Source: Castellaniella sp035707805
Lineage (GTDB): Bacteria > Pseudomonadota > Gammaproteobacteria > Burkholderiales > Burkholderiaceae_B
Length of the DNA: 64,000 bases
Direction of reading: 5' to 3'
Assembly: GCA_035707805.1 (NCBI GenBank)
Contig: DASSTS010000024.1
Coordinates: 1-64,000, forward strand
Below, in pieces: positions 8,687-16,825 of this stretch. Position numbers and translations under genes: made by a program. The notes beneath the pieces are model-generated. The model searched no databases. It was not told the DNA's origin and was given only the letters and a program-made list of their open reading frames with translations. Within the stretch, counting starts at the first letter, position 1. Every line of letters starts with the position of its first letter.

Positions 8687-9436
8687 TCAGCCCGCCGCGG
8701 AGAGTATCGAGTTGCCGCGTTCTTCGTTGGTGCTGGCGTTCTTGATCACCTGCATCTGCAATTCGAACTGGCGGGAATTGGAAATCATGGCCACCATGGC
8801 GGCCGCCGGATTGACGTTGCTCTTTTCGATGAAGCCGGGGGCGATCTTCACGGTCTCGTCCGGCTGGACGGGCTGGCCGCCGGCCACGCGAAACAGGCCG
8901 TCGTCGCCGCGCACGAGCTGGTCGCGGGGCGGATTGACCAGTTTCAACTGGGCCAGCAACTGGATGTCGCGCGGATTGTCGCCCGCGCCCAGAGCGCTGA
9001 TCTGGCCGTCGGTGGCAAAGGTGACGCTGCCCCGTTCCGGGATCTCGATGGGGCCGCCGTCGTTGGACAGCACCGGCAGGCCGCTTTGCGTGACCAGCTG
9101 GTTGTCCTGGTTGACGGCGAATTCGCCGGCGCGGGTGTAGGCCTCGCCCTCGGGCGTGCGCACGACGAACCAGCCATCGCCCGCGATGGCCGCATCCAGG
9201 GCATGGCCGGTCTCGACCATGGCGCCCTGGCCGAACTGGCTGCCCGGGGTGGACGCCACGGTGCTGACGCGGGTGGGCAGCTCGCCCGCCTGCGGCACCA
9301 CCGGCACGGACCGGTAGATGGCCAGCTGTTCGCGGAACCCGGTCGTGGAGATGTTGGCCATGTTGTTGGCAATGGCCGACTGCTGTTCCAGGACGCGGGC
9401 GGCGCCGTTGGACGCCGTGTAGAGGATGCGATCCAT
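8687..9436 (-). CDS. flgF: Flagellar proximal rod protein FlgF
   Basis: Proximal rod subunit, 249 residues (E. coli FlgF is 251). It begins MDRILYTASNGAARVLEQQS and has the axial-protein motif NNMANISTTGFREQLA, a central GDGWFVVRTPEGEAYTRAGEF segment, and the C-terminal helix NPAAAMVAMISNSRQFELQM. It is in operon order between flgE and flgG, 14 nt after flgE. Confidence 0.97.
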   Translation of the reverse strand: MDRILYTASNGAARVLEQQSAIANNMANISTTGFREQLAIYRSVPVVPQAGELPTRVSTVASTPGSQFGQGAMVETGHALDAAIAGDGWFVVRTPEGEAYTRAGEFAVNQDNQLVTQSGLPVLSNDGGPIEIPERGSVTFATDGQISALGAGDNPRDIQLLAQLKLVNPPRDQLVRGDDGLFRVAGGQPVQPDETVKIAPGFIEKSNVNPAAAMVAMISNSRQFELQMQVIKNASTNEERGNSILSAAG

Positions 9437-9450
9437 GCCGTGCTAACCGT

Positions 9451-10890
9451 TCAACGCATGGTGATCAGGGTCTGCAGGATCTGATCCTGCGTCTTGATGG
9501 TCTGGGCATTGGCCTGGTAGGTGCGCTGGGCGATGATCATGTTGACCAGCTCCTGGCTCATGTCCACGTTGGATTCCTCGACCGACTGACCCTTGATGGT
9601 GGCCAGGCCGTTGCTGCCGGGGGTGCCGACGATCGGCTGGCCGGAATTGGCGGTCTCGGCCCAGGCGTTGCCGCCCACCGGCTGCAGGCCCTGCAGGTTG
9701 GCGAAGTCGGCCAGGGCAATCGTGCCCATCGTCTGCTTGGCGCCGTTGGTGTAGTTGGCGATCAGTTCGCCGTTGGCACCGATGGACATGCTGGCGTATT
9801 CGCCGGTGGCGTAGCCGTTCTGGACGAAATCCTGCGAGTAGCTGCCGCCAAACTGCGTGGAGCCGTCGTAGGCGACCTGGATCGACACCGGGTCGGCCGG
9901 CGAGGTCGTGCCGCCGGGGGTGAAGTTGATCGCGGCCGGAGAGCCGGAGGCCAGACGGCCCGCGCTGTCGAAGGTCAGAGTCGCGGTATTGGCAGGGTCA
10001 TAATTGCCGTCGACGACGTAGTTGACCTCCCAGACGCTGTTGGTGCCCACCGGCTCGCGCTTGGTGTAGTACTGCTCAACGCGGTGCGCATTCCCCAGGG
10101 AGTCGTAGACCGTCAGAGGCACCATGTTCGAGTAGGAGTCCGAATTGGTAGGATCGAAGGCAACTGCAGCCACCGCAGGAGCGTAGGCGACATTGCCGCC
10201 CGTCGAGGGTATCGTGACATCCGGAACGCCAGCAGCAATATTCACTGCCGTCGCCGGGGTCCCAGTGGTATATGCGCCGTCTGCGGGCGTGTCCACCGTG
10301 GTACCGGCAAGATCGCTATACCACTGGTTGGTGGCAGGCCGATAATAATAAGTTGCTGTCGTGCTGGTGGCGGTATCCGTCAATAGAACCTTGGCCAGAA
10401 CCTCGGCGGTGGGGGGCACCACGTCCGCATTCGCATCCAGATTCACCTTGTTGGTGATGGTGCTGGTCGCCTGCGGCGCGATGTTGCCGATCGGGACGGT
10501 CATGCCGATCAGGTTGGTGCCGCCCGGCGCGTAGCCCATGAGCTGCTGGCCCTGGGCGTTGACGATCTTGTGGTCCTTGTCGGCCAGGAACTGGCCGTTG
10601 CGGGTGTAGAGCGTGGCGCCGTTGGGCTGGGTCACGACGAACAGGCCCTTGGCCCCGTCGATGGCCATGTCGAACTGGTTGCCCGAGGTGGACACGATGC
10701 CCGTGGTGAAGCGCTGGTTGATCGAGGCGACCTGCACGCCCAGGCCGACCCGCGAGCTGGCGTAGACGTCGGCGAAGGTGGCCGTCCCGGACTTGAAACC
10801 CACGGTGCCCGAGTTGGCGATATTGTTGCCGATGACATCCAGGTTTTGCGAGGCGGCGTTCAGACCGCTGAGACCTTGACCGAAACCCAT
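9451..10890 (-). CDS. flgE: Flagellar hook protein FlgE
   Basis: Main hook subunit, 479 residues, longer than E. coli FlgE (402). N-terminal (GLSGLNAASQNLDVIGNNIA) and C-terminal (SQELVNMIIAQRTYQANAQT) D0 helices are well conserved. The extra length is in the surface-exposed middle, about residues 165-275, a Thr/Ala/Tyr-rich stretch. The DNA coding for it (about 10080-10400) is visibly less GC-rich and uses rarer codons than the flanks, which suggests recombination or diversifying change in the exposed hook domain. It is preceded by flgD in the operon. Confidence 0.96.
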   Translation of the reverse strand: MGFGQGLSGLNAASQNLDVIGNNIANSGTVGFKSGTATFADVYASSRVGLGVQVASINQRFTTGIVSTSGNQFDMAIDGAKGLFVVTQPNGATLYTRNGQFLADKDHKIVNAQGQQLMGYAPGGTNLIGMTVPIGNIAPQATSTITNKVNLDANADVVPPTAEVLAKVLLTDTATSTTATYYYRPATNQWYSDLAGTTVDTPADGAYTTGTPATAVNIAAGVPDVTIPSTGGNVAYAPAVAAVAFDPTNSDSYSNMVPLTVYDSLGNAHRVEQYYTKREPVGTNSVWEVNYVVDGNYDPANTATLTFDSAGRLASGSPAAINFTPGGTTSPADPVSIQVAYDGSTQFGGSYSQDFVQNGYATGEYASMSIGANGELIANYTNGAKQTMGTIALADFANLQGLQPVGGNAWAETANSGQPIVGTPGSNGLATIKGQSVEESNVDMSQELVNMIIAQRTYQANAQTIKTQDQILQTLITMR

Positions 10891-10965
10891 GATTGACCTC
10901 TATTGGTGCGTGCTGCGTTGATGCGTTGATTCGGATCGCGGCGGCCCTGCGGCCGCTGCGTGGCA

Positions 10966-11652
10966 TTACATGACCTGCCGGATGTCCAGCAGGGAAATCT
11001 TGTCGCCGAGGGCCAGATTGAGCTTGAGGCCTTCGGTGGTGTAGGCGACGCTGTTGATGTGGCCGGAGGTGAGCGCCGCGACGGACACCGGCTGGCCCTT
11101 GTCGTCCGATGCGGCCACCTGCACGGTGTAGGCGCCGTCGGGCACCGGCGCGCCGGCATCGTCCAGGCCGTCCCAGCTGAGCGGGTAGACGCCGGCGTCC
11201 TGGGCGTCGAGCTCGATCTTGCGCACGACCTTGCCGGCGGCGTCCGTGATGGAGATCGTGGTCTTGGCCGCGCCCGACATTAGGTCGATGCCGAAGGGCG
11301 TGGCCGTCTTGGCCCCGGAGACCGGATCGCTGCCCAGGGAGACCTTTTCGCCCGGATAGAGGATGTCCTTGCCGATCAGGCCGGCGGCCTGCAGCGACTG
11401 CGACATGTCCATCTGACCCGACAGGGCCAGAAGGGTGCTGTTCAATTGCTGGATGCCGTTGACTGTGGACAGCTGTGCGATCTGCGAGGTGACCTCGGCG
11501 TTGTCCATGGGGTTCAGCGGATCCTGGTTCTGCAACTGGGTCACCAGCAGAGTCAGGAAACGGTCCTGGGTGTCGCCCATCATGCTGTTGGCCTGCGCAT
11601 TGGCCATCGCGGAGGCGGCGTTCGAGCCATAGACGTCGTTGACGGTGCTCAT
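10966..11652 (-). CDS. flgD: Flagellar hook-capping scaffold FlgD
   Basis: Cap protein needed to polymerise FlgE at the growing hook and discarded afterwards. The 228-residue product has the N-terminal export/assembly region (DRFLTLLVTQLQNQDPLNP and AEVTSQIAQLSTVNGIQQLN) followed by FlgD-type Tudor/Ig-like folds with DLMSGAAKTTISITDAAG and WDGLDDAGAPVPDGAYTVQV. It lies between flgC and flgE. Confidence 0.96.
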   Translation of the reverse strand: MSTVNDVYGSNAASAMANAQANSMMGDTQDRFLTLLVTQLQNQDPLNPMDNAEVTSQIAQLSTVNGIQQLNSTLLALSGQMDMSQSLQAAGLIGKDILYPGEKVSLGSDPVSGAKTATPFGIDLMSGAAKTTISITDAAGKVVRKIELDAQDAGVYPLSWDGLDDAGAPVPDGAYTVQVAASDDKGQPVSVAALTSGHINSVAYTTEGLKLNLALGDKISLLDIRQVM

Positions 11653-11663
11653 GATCGGATTCC

Positions 11664-12071
11664 TTATTGACCGATGGTCAGGGTCTTGGCCATCAAGGAC
11701 TTGGCCGTGTTGATGACCTCGACGTTGGCCTGGTACGAGCGCGAGGCGGAAATCATGTTGACCGTCTCGGCCACCACGTCGACGTTGGGCAGGGTGACGT
11801 AACCGCGGGCGTCGGCCAGCGGGTTGCCCGGATCGTACTGGATGCGGGGCGCCGCGTTGCTTTCCAGCACCGAGGCCACGCGCACGCCGCCGACCGCCTC
11901 GGATTGCGCCGACGGCGTCATCTGGAAGACCACCTGGCGCGCCTTGTAGGGCTGGCCATCGGGGCCGACCGCGCTGTCGGCGTTGGCGATGTTGCTGGCC
12001 GAGACGTTCATGCGCTCGGACTGGGCCGCCAGGGCGGAGCCGGCGATCTGGAAGATGCTGAAGGTGGACAT
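11664..12071 (-). CDS. flgC: Flagellar proximal rod protein FlgC
   Basis: Rod subunit of 135 residues (family about 134-138). It has the N-terminal helix with RMNVSASNIANADSAVGPDG and the C-terminal VNMISASRSYQANVEVINTA helix shared by axial proteins. It starts 22 nt after flgB and is followed by flgD after 11 nt, so it is in the same operon. Confidence 0.97.
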   Translation of the reverse strand: MSTFSIFQIAGSALAAQSERMNVSASNIANADSAVGPDGQPYKARQVVFQMTPSAQSEAVGGVRVASVLESNAAPRIQYDPGNPLADARGYVTLPNVDVVAETVNMISASRSYQANVEVINTAKSLMAKTLTIGQ

Positions 12072-12093
12072 AGGTGATCCCGTAGGCCCCCGG

Positions 12094-12507
12094 TTACTGC
12101 TGCATGGACGCCAGCAACTGCTTGATCTGGGTGTTGAGCACCTGCAGATCGGTCTGGTATTTGGCGGTATTGTCTGCGAACTGCACCCGTTCGACGTTCA
12201 TGTCGACCGTATTGCCGTCCAGGCTGGGCTGCAGGGGCACCCGGTAGAGTTCCTGCGCCGGACGCGTGGAACGCGCCTGGGCGGGAATGTGCCGGGGCGA
12301 GGTCAGGGTCAGCGCGGTGTCCGGCAGACGCGGCAGGCCGCCCTCGCCCATGGCCTCGCGCAGCGTGGCGTTGAAATCGATGTCCCGCGCCTTGTAGTTG
12401 GGCGTGTCGGAGTTGGCGATATTGGTCGCCAGAAGCTCTTGCCGCTGCTGACGCAGGGCCAGGGCTTTCTGATAGAACTCGAAGTCCTTGCCGATTCGGT
12501 CGATCAT
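12094..12507 (-). CDS. flgB: Flagellar proximal rod protein FlgB
   Basis: First gene of the flgB-J operon. The 137-residue product begins MIDRIGKDFEFYQKALALR and has LLATNIANSDTPNYKARDID, the classic FlgB motif. The ATG at 12507 matches the family start; an in-frame GTG at 12546 would add 13 residues unlike other FlgB proteins. It diverges from flgA across about 200 bp that must carry both promoters; I could not identify a convincing FlhDC box or -35/-10 pair there. Confidence 0.95.
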   Translation of the reverse strand: MIDRIGKDFEFYQKALALRQQRQELLATNIANSDTPNYKARDIDFNATLREAMGEGGLPRLPDTALTLTSPRHIPAQARSTRPAQELYRVPLQPSLDGNTVDMNVERVQFADNTAKYQTDLQVLNTQIKQLLASMQQ

Positions 12508-12707
12508 GGCATGCAGTGCAATCGGGTGAATGAAGCGCGCATCCACCGGGCACCAAATGATCCTTGACCATTCGCGGCTTTAGCGCACAGTGGCATAGTA
12601 AGACCCGCGCCACCGGCACAAAGGGGCAAACAAACCAGGGATTGAAGGGCTATTCGGACAATGCGGCGGGGCCGTCCGGACCGGGGCCGTCTTTGTACAA
12701 TGCCAGA

Positions 12708-13454
12708 ATGATTCTGATCCGGATGCCGAGCCTCCCGTCACCCTCCGCCGGCCGCCGCGCCCTGGCGGCCGGCCTGGCCGCGCTGGGCTGCGCCGCCCTG
12801 CCCGGCCTCGCGCCGGCGCAGGCCGCCGCCCCCGCCCTGCAGGATCCGGCGGCCGTCGCCGCGCAGGTCGAGGCCCTGCTGCGCGACCGCGCCGCCTCCT
12901 ACCCGGGGACCCCGACCATCACCGTCGAGCCTCCGCGCATCACCAACCAAGCCGCCTGCAGCCAGCTGGATGCCGCGCTGGCGGGATCGGGCGGCCTGCA
13001 GTCGCGCACCTCGGTCCGGGTGCGCTGCCTCGCGCCGCAGCCCTGGACCCTGTACGTGCAGGCCGGCGTGCGCATCATCGGCCCCTATTTCGTGGCCAGC
13101 CACGTCCTGAACAAGGGCGAGGTCATCGGGGCCGACGACCTGGAAACCCGCGAGGGGGACCTGCTGCGGATGCGCCGCGCCATCAGCGACCCGGCCCGCG
13201 CCGTGGGATGGATCGTCACCCGGCGCATCCGCGCCGGCGGCCCCCTCGAGGACAGCGCCCTGCGCGATCCGAATTCCATCGAACGCGGCCAGCAGGTGCG
13301 CACGGTGGCGCGAGGCCGGGGCTTCGTCGCCTCGGGCGAGGGCCAGGCCCTGGAATCGGGCGGGCCGGGCGCCCGGATCCAGGTGCGCACGCCCAATGGA
13401 CAGATCATCACCGGCACGGTGCTGGACGCCCATACGGTCCAGGTTATGATGTAA
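12708..13454 (+). CDS. flgA: Flagellar P-ring assembly chaperone FlgA
   Basis: Periplasmic chaperone needed for P-ring (FlgI) assembly. The ATG at 12708 gives 248 residues with a signal peptide (hydrophobic Ala/Leu/Gly stretch ending near APAQA); a second ATG at 12723 is also possible. The C-terminal half is a SAF domain, with VASHVLNKGEVIGADDLETR, the family core ARAVGWIVTRRIRAGGPL, and a terminal IQVRTPNGQIITGTV. It is divergent from flgB and followed by flgM, the common flgA-flgM arrangement. Confidence 0.94.
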   Translation: MILIRMPSLPSPSAGRRALAAGLAALGCAALPGLAPAQAAAPALQDPAAVAAQVEALLRDRAASYPGTPTITVEPPRITNQAACSQLDAALAGSGGLQSRTSVRVRCLAPQPWTLYVQAGVRIIGPYFVASHVLNKGEVIGADDLETREGDLLRMRRAISDPARAVGWIVTRRIRAGGPLEDSALRDPNSIERGQQVRTVARGRGFVASGEGQALESGGPGARIQVRTPNGQIITGTVLDAHTVQVMM

Positions 13455-13457
13455 CCC

Positions 13458-13484
13458 TAAAGATCCGCCACGCGCTGCCGTAAC
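13458..13484 (+). promoter_or_regulatory. Sigma-28 (FliA)-type promoter of flgM
   Basis: TAAA at 13458-13461, exactly 15 nt, then GCCGTAAC at 13477-13484. This matches the FliA consensus and the element found before flgK in this window. It lies just after the flgA stop and 46 nt before the flgM ATG. A class-3 promoter in front of flgM, letting FliA drive its own anti-sigma factor, is known in Salmonella. Confidence 0.75.
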
Positions 13485-13530
13485 CTGGGGTGCACCAATT
13501 GATCCCTGTCCTTACACCCGGAGACGAGCC

Positions 13531-13818
13531 TTGAAAGTCAATTCCACATCGTCCAACCCCTTGCTGAACGGGGTCGCCGGGAATTCGCGCAGCGACAGCA
13601 CCAGTCACGCCTCGACCGGCCCGGCCGGCAGCAGCCGCTCCGAAGTCGATCTCAGCCCCGCCGCGCGCCAGCTGGCCGCCCTGAACGACAGCGGCGCTGA
13701 CGTCCAGACCGCCCGGGTCCAGCAGATCCGCGATGCGCTGGCGTCCGGCGAACTGAAGATCGATCCGGCCCGCATCGCCGACGGCCTGCTGGCCAGCGTG
13801 CGCGAACTGCTGAAATAA
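13531..13818 (+). CDS. flgM: Anti-sigma-28 factor FlgM
   Basis: Small cytoplasmic anti-sigma factor that holds FliA inactive until it is exported through the finished hook. 95 residues: a Ser/Gly-rich, probably disordered N-terminal half, then a sigma-binding C-terminal half with VDLSPAARQLAAL, RVQQIRDALASGELKIDPA and the end ASVRELLK. It has its own sigma-28-type promoter. The stop is only 1 nt from the convergent stop of the Ohr-like gene, and flgN, its usual neighbour, is 4.6 kb away. Confidence 0.95.
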   Translation: MKVNSTSSNPLLNGVAGNSRSDSTSHASTGPAGSSRSEVDLSPAARQLAALNDSGADVQTARVQQIRDALASGELKIDPARIADGLLASVRELLK

Positions 13819-13819
13819 T

Positions 13820-14371
13820 TCACCGGCCTTCGTCCGCGCCGTCCGATTCCGTTCCGGACATTTCCGAGACATCCAGCGCCACGATGTTCTCGATGCCCTG
13901 CCGCGCCATCTTGGCATAGGGACAGAACCTTTCCGTATTGCGCACCAGTTCCTCGGCGACCGCCCGGTCGACGCCGGGCAGGCGCACCCGCGTGTGAGCC
14001 TTCAAGAGGAACAGGCCGTCCACGGGGTCGCGGCAGAACTCGACCGTCACGGTCACGGTACTTCCCGAGACCTGGAAACCGGCCTGGGCGGCGAGCAAGC
14101 TGAGGGCGCCGTGAAAGCAGGCCGCATAGCCGGCGGCGAACAGCTGTTCGGGGTTTGTGCCGCCGCCGGGGCCGCCCAGCTCGCCGGGCAGCCGCAGCGC
14201 AAGATCCAGATTGCCGTCGTCCGAGCGCGCGATGCCGGAGGCGCGGCCGTGCCCGGCGCCGCCTCCGGTCACGGTCACGGTCGCCGCATACAGGGTCTGG
14301 ACATCCCGGCCGCGATACTTGTCGAGCAGCGTCAGGGGCGGCGGCTCCAGAGGCGGCATGGCGCGGGACAC
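13820..14371 (-). CDS. OsmC/Ohr-family peroxiredoxin
   Basis: Thiol peroxidase of the Ohr type, which reduces organic hydroperoxides in the cytoplasm. The 183-residue product has both Ohr cysteines in context: Cys85 in GTNPEQLFAAGYAACF and Cys150 in NTERFCPYAKMARQGI. An Arg in the HGRASG segment fits the conserved active-site Arg. The N-terminus is about 28 residues longer than typical Ohr, so the true start may be internal (an ATG at 14359 trims four residues). It ends against flgM and lies 9 nt after the oxidoreductase gene, so the two are likely cotranscribed. Confidence 0.88.
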   Translation of the reverse strand: MSRAMPPLEPPPLTLLDKYRGRDVQTLYAATVTVTGGGAGHGRASGIARSDDGNLDLALRLPGELGGPGGGTNPEQLFAAGYAACFHGALSLLAAQAGFQVSGSTVTVTVEFCRDPVDGLFLLKAHTRVRLPGVDRAVAEELVRNTERFCPYAKMARQGIENIVALDVSEMSGTESDGADEGR

Positions 14372-14380
14372 CGGAACGCG

Positions 14381-15142
14381 TCAGTTCACCGCGGCGGCGG
14401 CCGCCGCGGCCATCCAGGCTTCGAAGCCGATGCCGCCCAGCCACGCCCCCGCATCGGGCACGAGAGTCCGGTCCGTGATGGCCGCGCCGAAGTACAAGGC
14501 GTCCTCATCGGCCACCACCCGGCGCGGATCTTGCCGGGCTTCCAGGTAGCGCCGCACGAGATCGGACATGCGCACCCTCTCCGGCCCCGCGATCTCGACC
14601 ACGCCGTTGCGGGGCTCGCCCAGGGCCTGGCACGCCACGGCATCGGCGACGTCGTCGGAGGCGATCGGCTGAAAGAGCGCGGGCGAGAGGCGGATCGTGT
14701 CGCCGTCGCCGCCGGATTGGGCGATGCCACCCAGGAATTCGAAGAACTGCGTCGAATGGACGATGGTGTAGGGGATGCCGGATTCACGGATCAGCTTTTC
14801 CTGCGCGATCTTGCCGCGGAAATAGCCGCTCTGCGCCAGGCGGTCCGTGCCGACCACGGACAGGGCCACATGGTGGCCGACGCCCGCGGCGCGCTCGGCG
14901 GCGGCGAGATTGCGACCCGACGCCTGGAAGAAGGCGAGGACGTCCTCGTCCTGGAATGAGGGCGAGTTGGCCAGGTCCACCACCACGCGGGCCCCCGCCA
15001 GCGCCTGGGCCAGCCCCTCTCCCGTCACGGCATTGACACCGGTTGCGGGCGACGCCGCCACGACCTCGTGCCCTTTTGCGGCCAGCCGGGCGACGACCTT
15101 GCTGCCGATCAGGCCTGTGCCGCCGATCACGACGATTTTCAT
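14381..15142 (-). CDS. NmrA-like/atypical SDR NAD(P)-binding oxidoreductase
   Basis: Rossmann-fold protein of 253 residues. The N-terminal MKIVVIGGTGLIGSKVV is an atypical-SDR dinucleotide-binding motif; the rest resembles the YwnB/NmrA-like NAD(P)H-binding group, with no clear catalytic YxxxK in the usual place. The ATG at 15142 is chosen because AGGAGA lies just upstream and the motif begins directly. Oxidoreductases/epimerases of this kind are among the genes that accompany ECF41 sigma factors (with carboxymuconolactone decarboxylases), which matches this neighbourhood. Substrate unknown. Confidence 0.85.
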   Translation of the reverse strand: MKIVVIGGTGLIGSKVVARLAAKGHEVVAASPATGVNAVTGEGLAQALAGARVVVDLANSPSFQDEDVLAFFQASGRNLAAAERAAGVGHHVALSVVGTDRLAQSGYFRGKIAQEKLIRESGIPYTIVHSTQFFEFLGGIAQSGGDGDTIRLSPALFQPIASDDVADAVACQALGEPRNGVVEIAGPERVRMSDLVRRYLEARQDPRRVVADEDALYFGAAITDRTLVPDAGAWLGGIGFEAWMAAAAAAAVN

Positions 15143-15244
15143 GAAATTCTCCTGGTTGTCAGTACACAGTCCGGATTCTGGGACAAGCGGCGCGGGCCCG
15201 GAAGCCATGCGGGCGTCTCCACGGCGTTGCCCGGAACGCACCAA

Positions 15245-16255
15245 TCAGGCGTCGGTCCTGCGCGCCAGGACGCCGGTGAGGCAATCCAGGTCCAGCGCGC
15301 GGATTTCCTGGGTGGCATAGTCGGCGAACACCCGGATCCGGGCGGGCAGGTGCTTGCGGCTGAGATAGCAGAGATAGTGGCCGCCCTCGTCGGGCGCGTG
15401 TTGCGCCAGGCAGGCGCTCAGCCGGCCTTCCCGCAGGGGGCCGCAGGCCAGGTAGCCCGGCAATTGCGCCAGGCCGCGCCCCTCCAGCACCGCCTGGGCG
15501 ATCAGGTCCGGGTCATTGAAGACGTGCCGGGCGGCCACGCGGTGCGCGCGGGCGACGCCGTCCACCTTGAACTCCCAGTCACTCAGCCGGCCCGAGGCCG
15601 CGCGAAACGCAATGCATTCGTGGCCGTCCAGCTCGCCCAGCGTCCGCGGCGTCCCGTGGGTCGCGAGATAGGCCGGCGACGCGCACAAGATGCGCTGCAT
15701 GGGGATCAGCTGCCTGGCGACGATGTCGCTGTCCTCCAGCCTGCCGTCGCGAAAGGCGATGTCGATGCGATCGCCCGCGAGGTCGGCTGGCGCCTGGCTC
15801 AGCAGCAGTTCCGTCGTGATTTCCGGATAATCAGCATGGAAACGCCGCAGCAGCGGCGCGATCACGTTGCGCCCGAACCCCGGAGCGGCCTGGATGCGCA
15901 GATGTCCCCGGGGCGGCCCGTCGCGCAGTTCCCGCATCTCGTCCAGGGCGCGGACGATGCGCTCCACCCCGGGACGGCAATTCTCGTAGAACAGTTCGCC
16001 TTCGCGGGTCAGAGAGGTGCTGCGTGTCGTGCGGTGGAACAGGCGCGCATCGAGCTGGGCCTCCAGTTTCTGCACGCTGCGGCTGACCGCCGAGCGGCCG
16101 ATGCCCAGACGGTCTCCCGCCCGGGAGAAACTGCCGGCATCGGCCACCGCCAGGAAGGCGAGGACGCCGGCATAGCTGGTGGCAAAGCTGTTCGCCCAGG
16201 AATCGGCCGCACGCGGCCGCGCGTCCGGCGCGGAGGAATGAAAGATCGCGTTCAT
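15245..16255 (-). CDS. LysR-family transcriptional regulator
   Basis: 336 residues: winged HTH at about residues 30-90 (FLAVADAGSFSRAGDRLG, then SAVSRSVQKLEAQLDARLF), followed by a LysR substrate-binding domain. The N-terminal extension of about 28 residues before the HTH is longer than usual and there is no alternative start nearer the HTH. A perfect ECF41-type promoter motif ends 9 nt upstream of the ATG, so the message could be nearly leaderless. The oxidoreductase gene lies 102 nt downstream on the same strand and may be a target or cotranscribed. Confidence 0.9.
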   Translation of the reverse strand: MNAIFHSSAPDARPRAADSWANSFATSYAGVLAFLAVADAGSFSRAGDRLGIGRSAVSRSVQKLEAQLDARLFHRTTRSTSLTREGELFYENCRPGVERIVRALDEMRELRDGPPRGHLRIQAAPGFGRNVIAPLLRRFHADYPEITTELLLSQAPADLAGDRIDIAFRDGRLEDSDIVARQLIPMQRILCASPAYLATHGTPRTLGELDGHECIAFRAASGRLSDWEFKVDGVARAHRVAARHVFNDPDLIAQAVLEGRGLAQLPGYLACGPLREGRLSACLAQHAPDEGGHYLCYLSRKHLPARIRVFADYATQEIRALDLDCLTGVLARRTDA

Positions 16256-16263
16256 ACCCCCAA

Positions 16264-16290
16264 GACGAGGCGGGCGCGGGTTCTGTGACA
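16264..16290 (-). promoter_or_regulatory. ECF41-type promoter
   Basis: Minus strand: TGTCACA (16290-16284), 16 nt, CGTC (16267-16264). This is the element described for ECF41 sigma factors (TGTCACA in the -35 region, CGTC in the -10 region, 16-nt spacing). An ECF41-type sigma gene is 1.2 kb away. Initiation would fall at about 16256-16259, right at the start of the LysR gene. Confidence 0.7.
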
Positions 16291-16357
16291 GCCCGGGGCG
16301 AAAAATATTTGCGCGCGCCCGCGAGCACCGGCGGGCGCCGGCGCTCGCCTCGGCCGA

Positions 16358-16765
16358 TCAGGGCTCGGGAACGAGGATGGGCGCTCCCTTGTCCTTGAGC
16401 AGCAGGACCAGGAATTTCGCCGGTTCCGTCTGGCTGGCATTGCGCCCGACCGTGTGGACGTCGTCGGGGCCTTCGTGGAAGCCTTGCCCGGGCTTCAGGG
16501 TGACCGCCTTGCCGCCGGCGACCTGCATCACGATCGAGCCTTCCAGCACGTAGATGAAGCCGTGGGCATGGTGCCGGTGGACAGGGTCCGCCGCGCCCGG
16601 CGGATACTCGACGGTGATCATCAGCGCCTCCTTGCCCGGATAGTCGGGCAGAGGCACGGACATCACGGGGGTCACGATCGCCTGCGGCGGGGCCGCGGGG
16701 GCCGCGACCGCCGGCGCGGCAGAGGCGGCCAGCAGCATCGCGGCAAGGGATTTCAGGATGGACAT
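16358..16765 (-). CDS. Secreted cupin-domain protein
   Basis: 135 residues: an N-terminal signal peptide (hydrophobic residues 5-21, ending PAVAA) followed by a single small cupin barrel. Cupin motif 1 (HRHHAHGFIYVLEGS) and motif 2 (PGQGFHEGPDDVHTV) provide the metal-binding His/Glu set. Likely a periplasmic metal-dependent protein; the reaction cannot be told from sequence. It follows the AhpD-like gene by 60 nt on the same strand with a strong hairpin between them, so the two may be one transcript with attenuated read-through. Confidence 0.85.
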   Translation of the reverse strand: MSILKSLAAMLLAASAAPAVAAPAAPPQAIVTPVMSVPLPDYPGKEALMITVEYPPGAADPVHRHHAHGFIYVLEGSIVMQVAGGKAVTLKPGQGFHEGPDDVHTVGRNASQTEPAKFLVLLLKDKGAPILVPEP

Positions 16766-16792
16766 GGTGGACTCCTGTCAAGGATCGGTGCC

Positions 16793-16817
16793 GGCCGTCC
16801 GCCGGATGCGGACGGCC
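16793..16817 (-). other. Hairpin between CMD and cupin genes
   Basis: Perfect 10-bp GC-rich inverted repeat (GGCCGTCCGC, 5-nt loop, GCGGACGGCC) in the 60-nt gap between the decarboxylase-like gene and the cupin gene. No T-run follows on either strand, so it is more likely an RNA stabiliser, processing site or weak terminator than a standard intrinsic terminator. Confidence 0.5.
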
Positions 16818-16825
16818 CGTTCTCC

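Noticed and set aside
12547..12707. FlhDC box or clear -35/-10 promoter between flgA and flgB.
   Set aside because: A TACAAT word near 12695 lies too close to the flgA ATG and has no matching -35; no repeat pair fits the FlhD4C2 consensus well enough to annotate.
15143..15220. A second ECF41-type promoter in front of the NAD(P)-binding oxidoreductase gene.
   Set aside because: The best candidate reads TGTCCCA-N16-CTGA; both elements mismatch and the -10 CGTC is absent.
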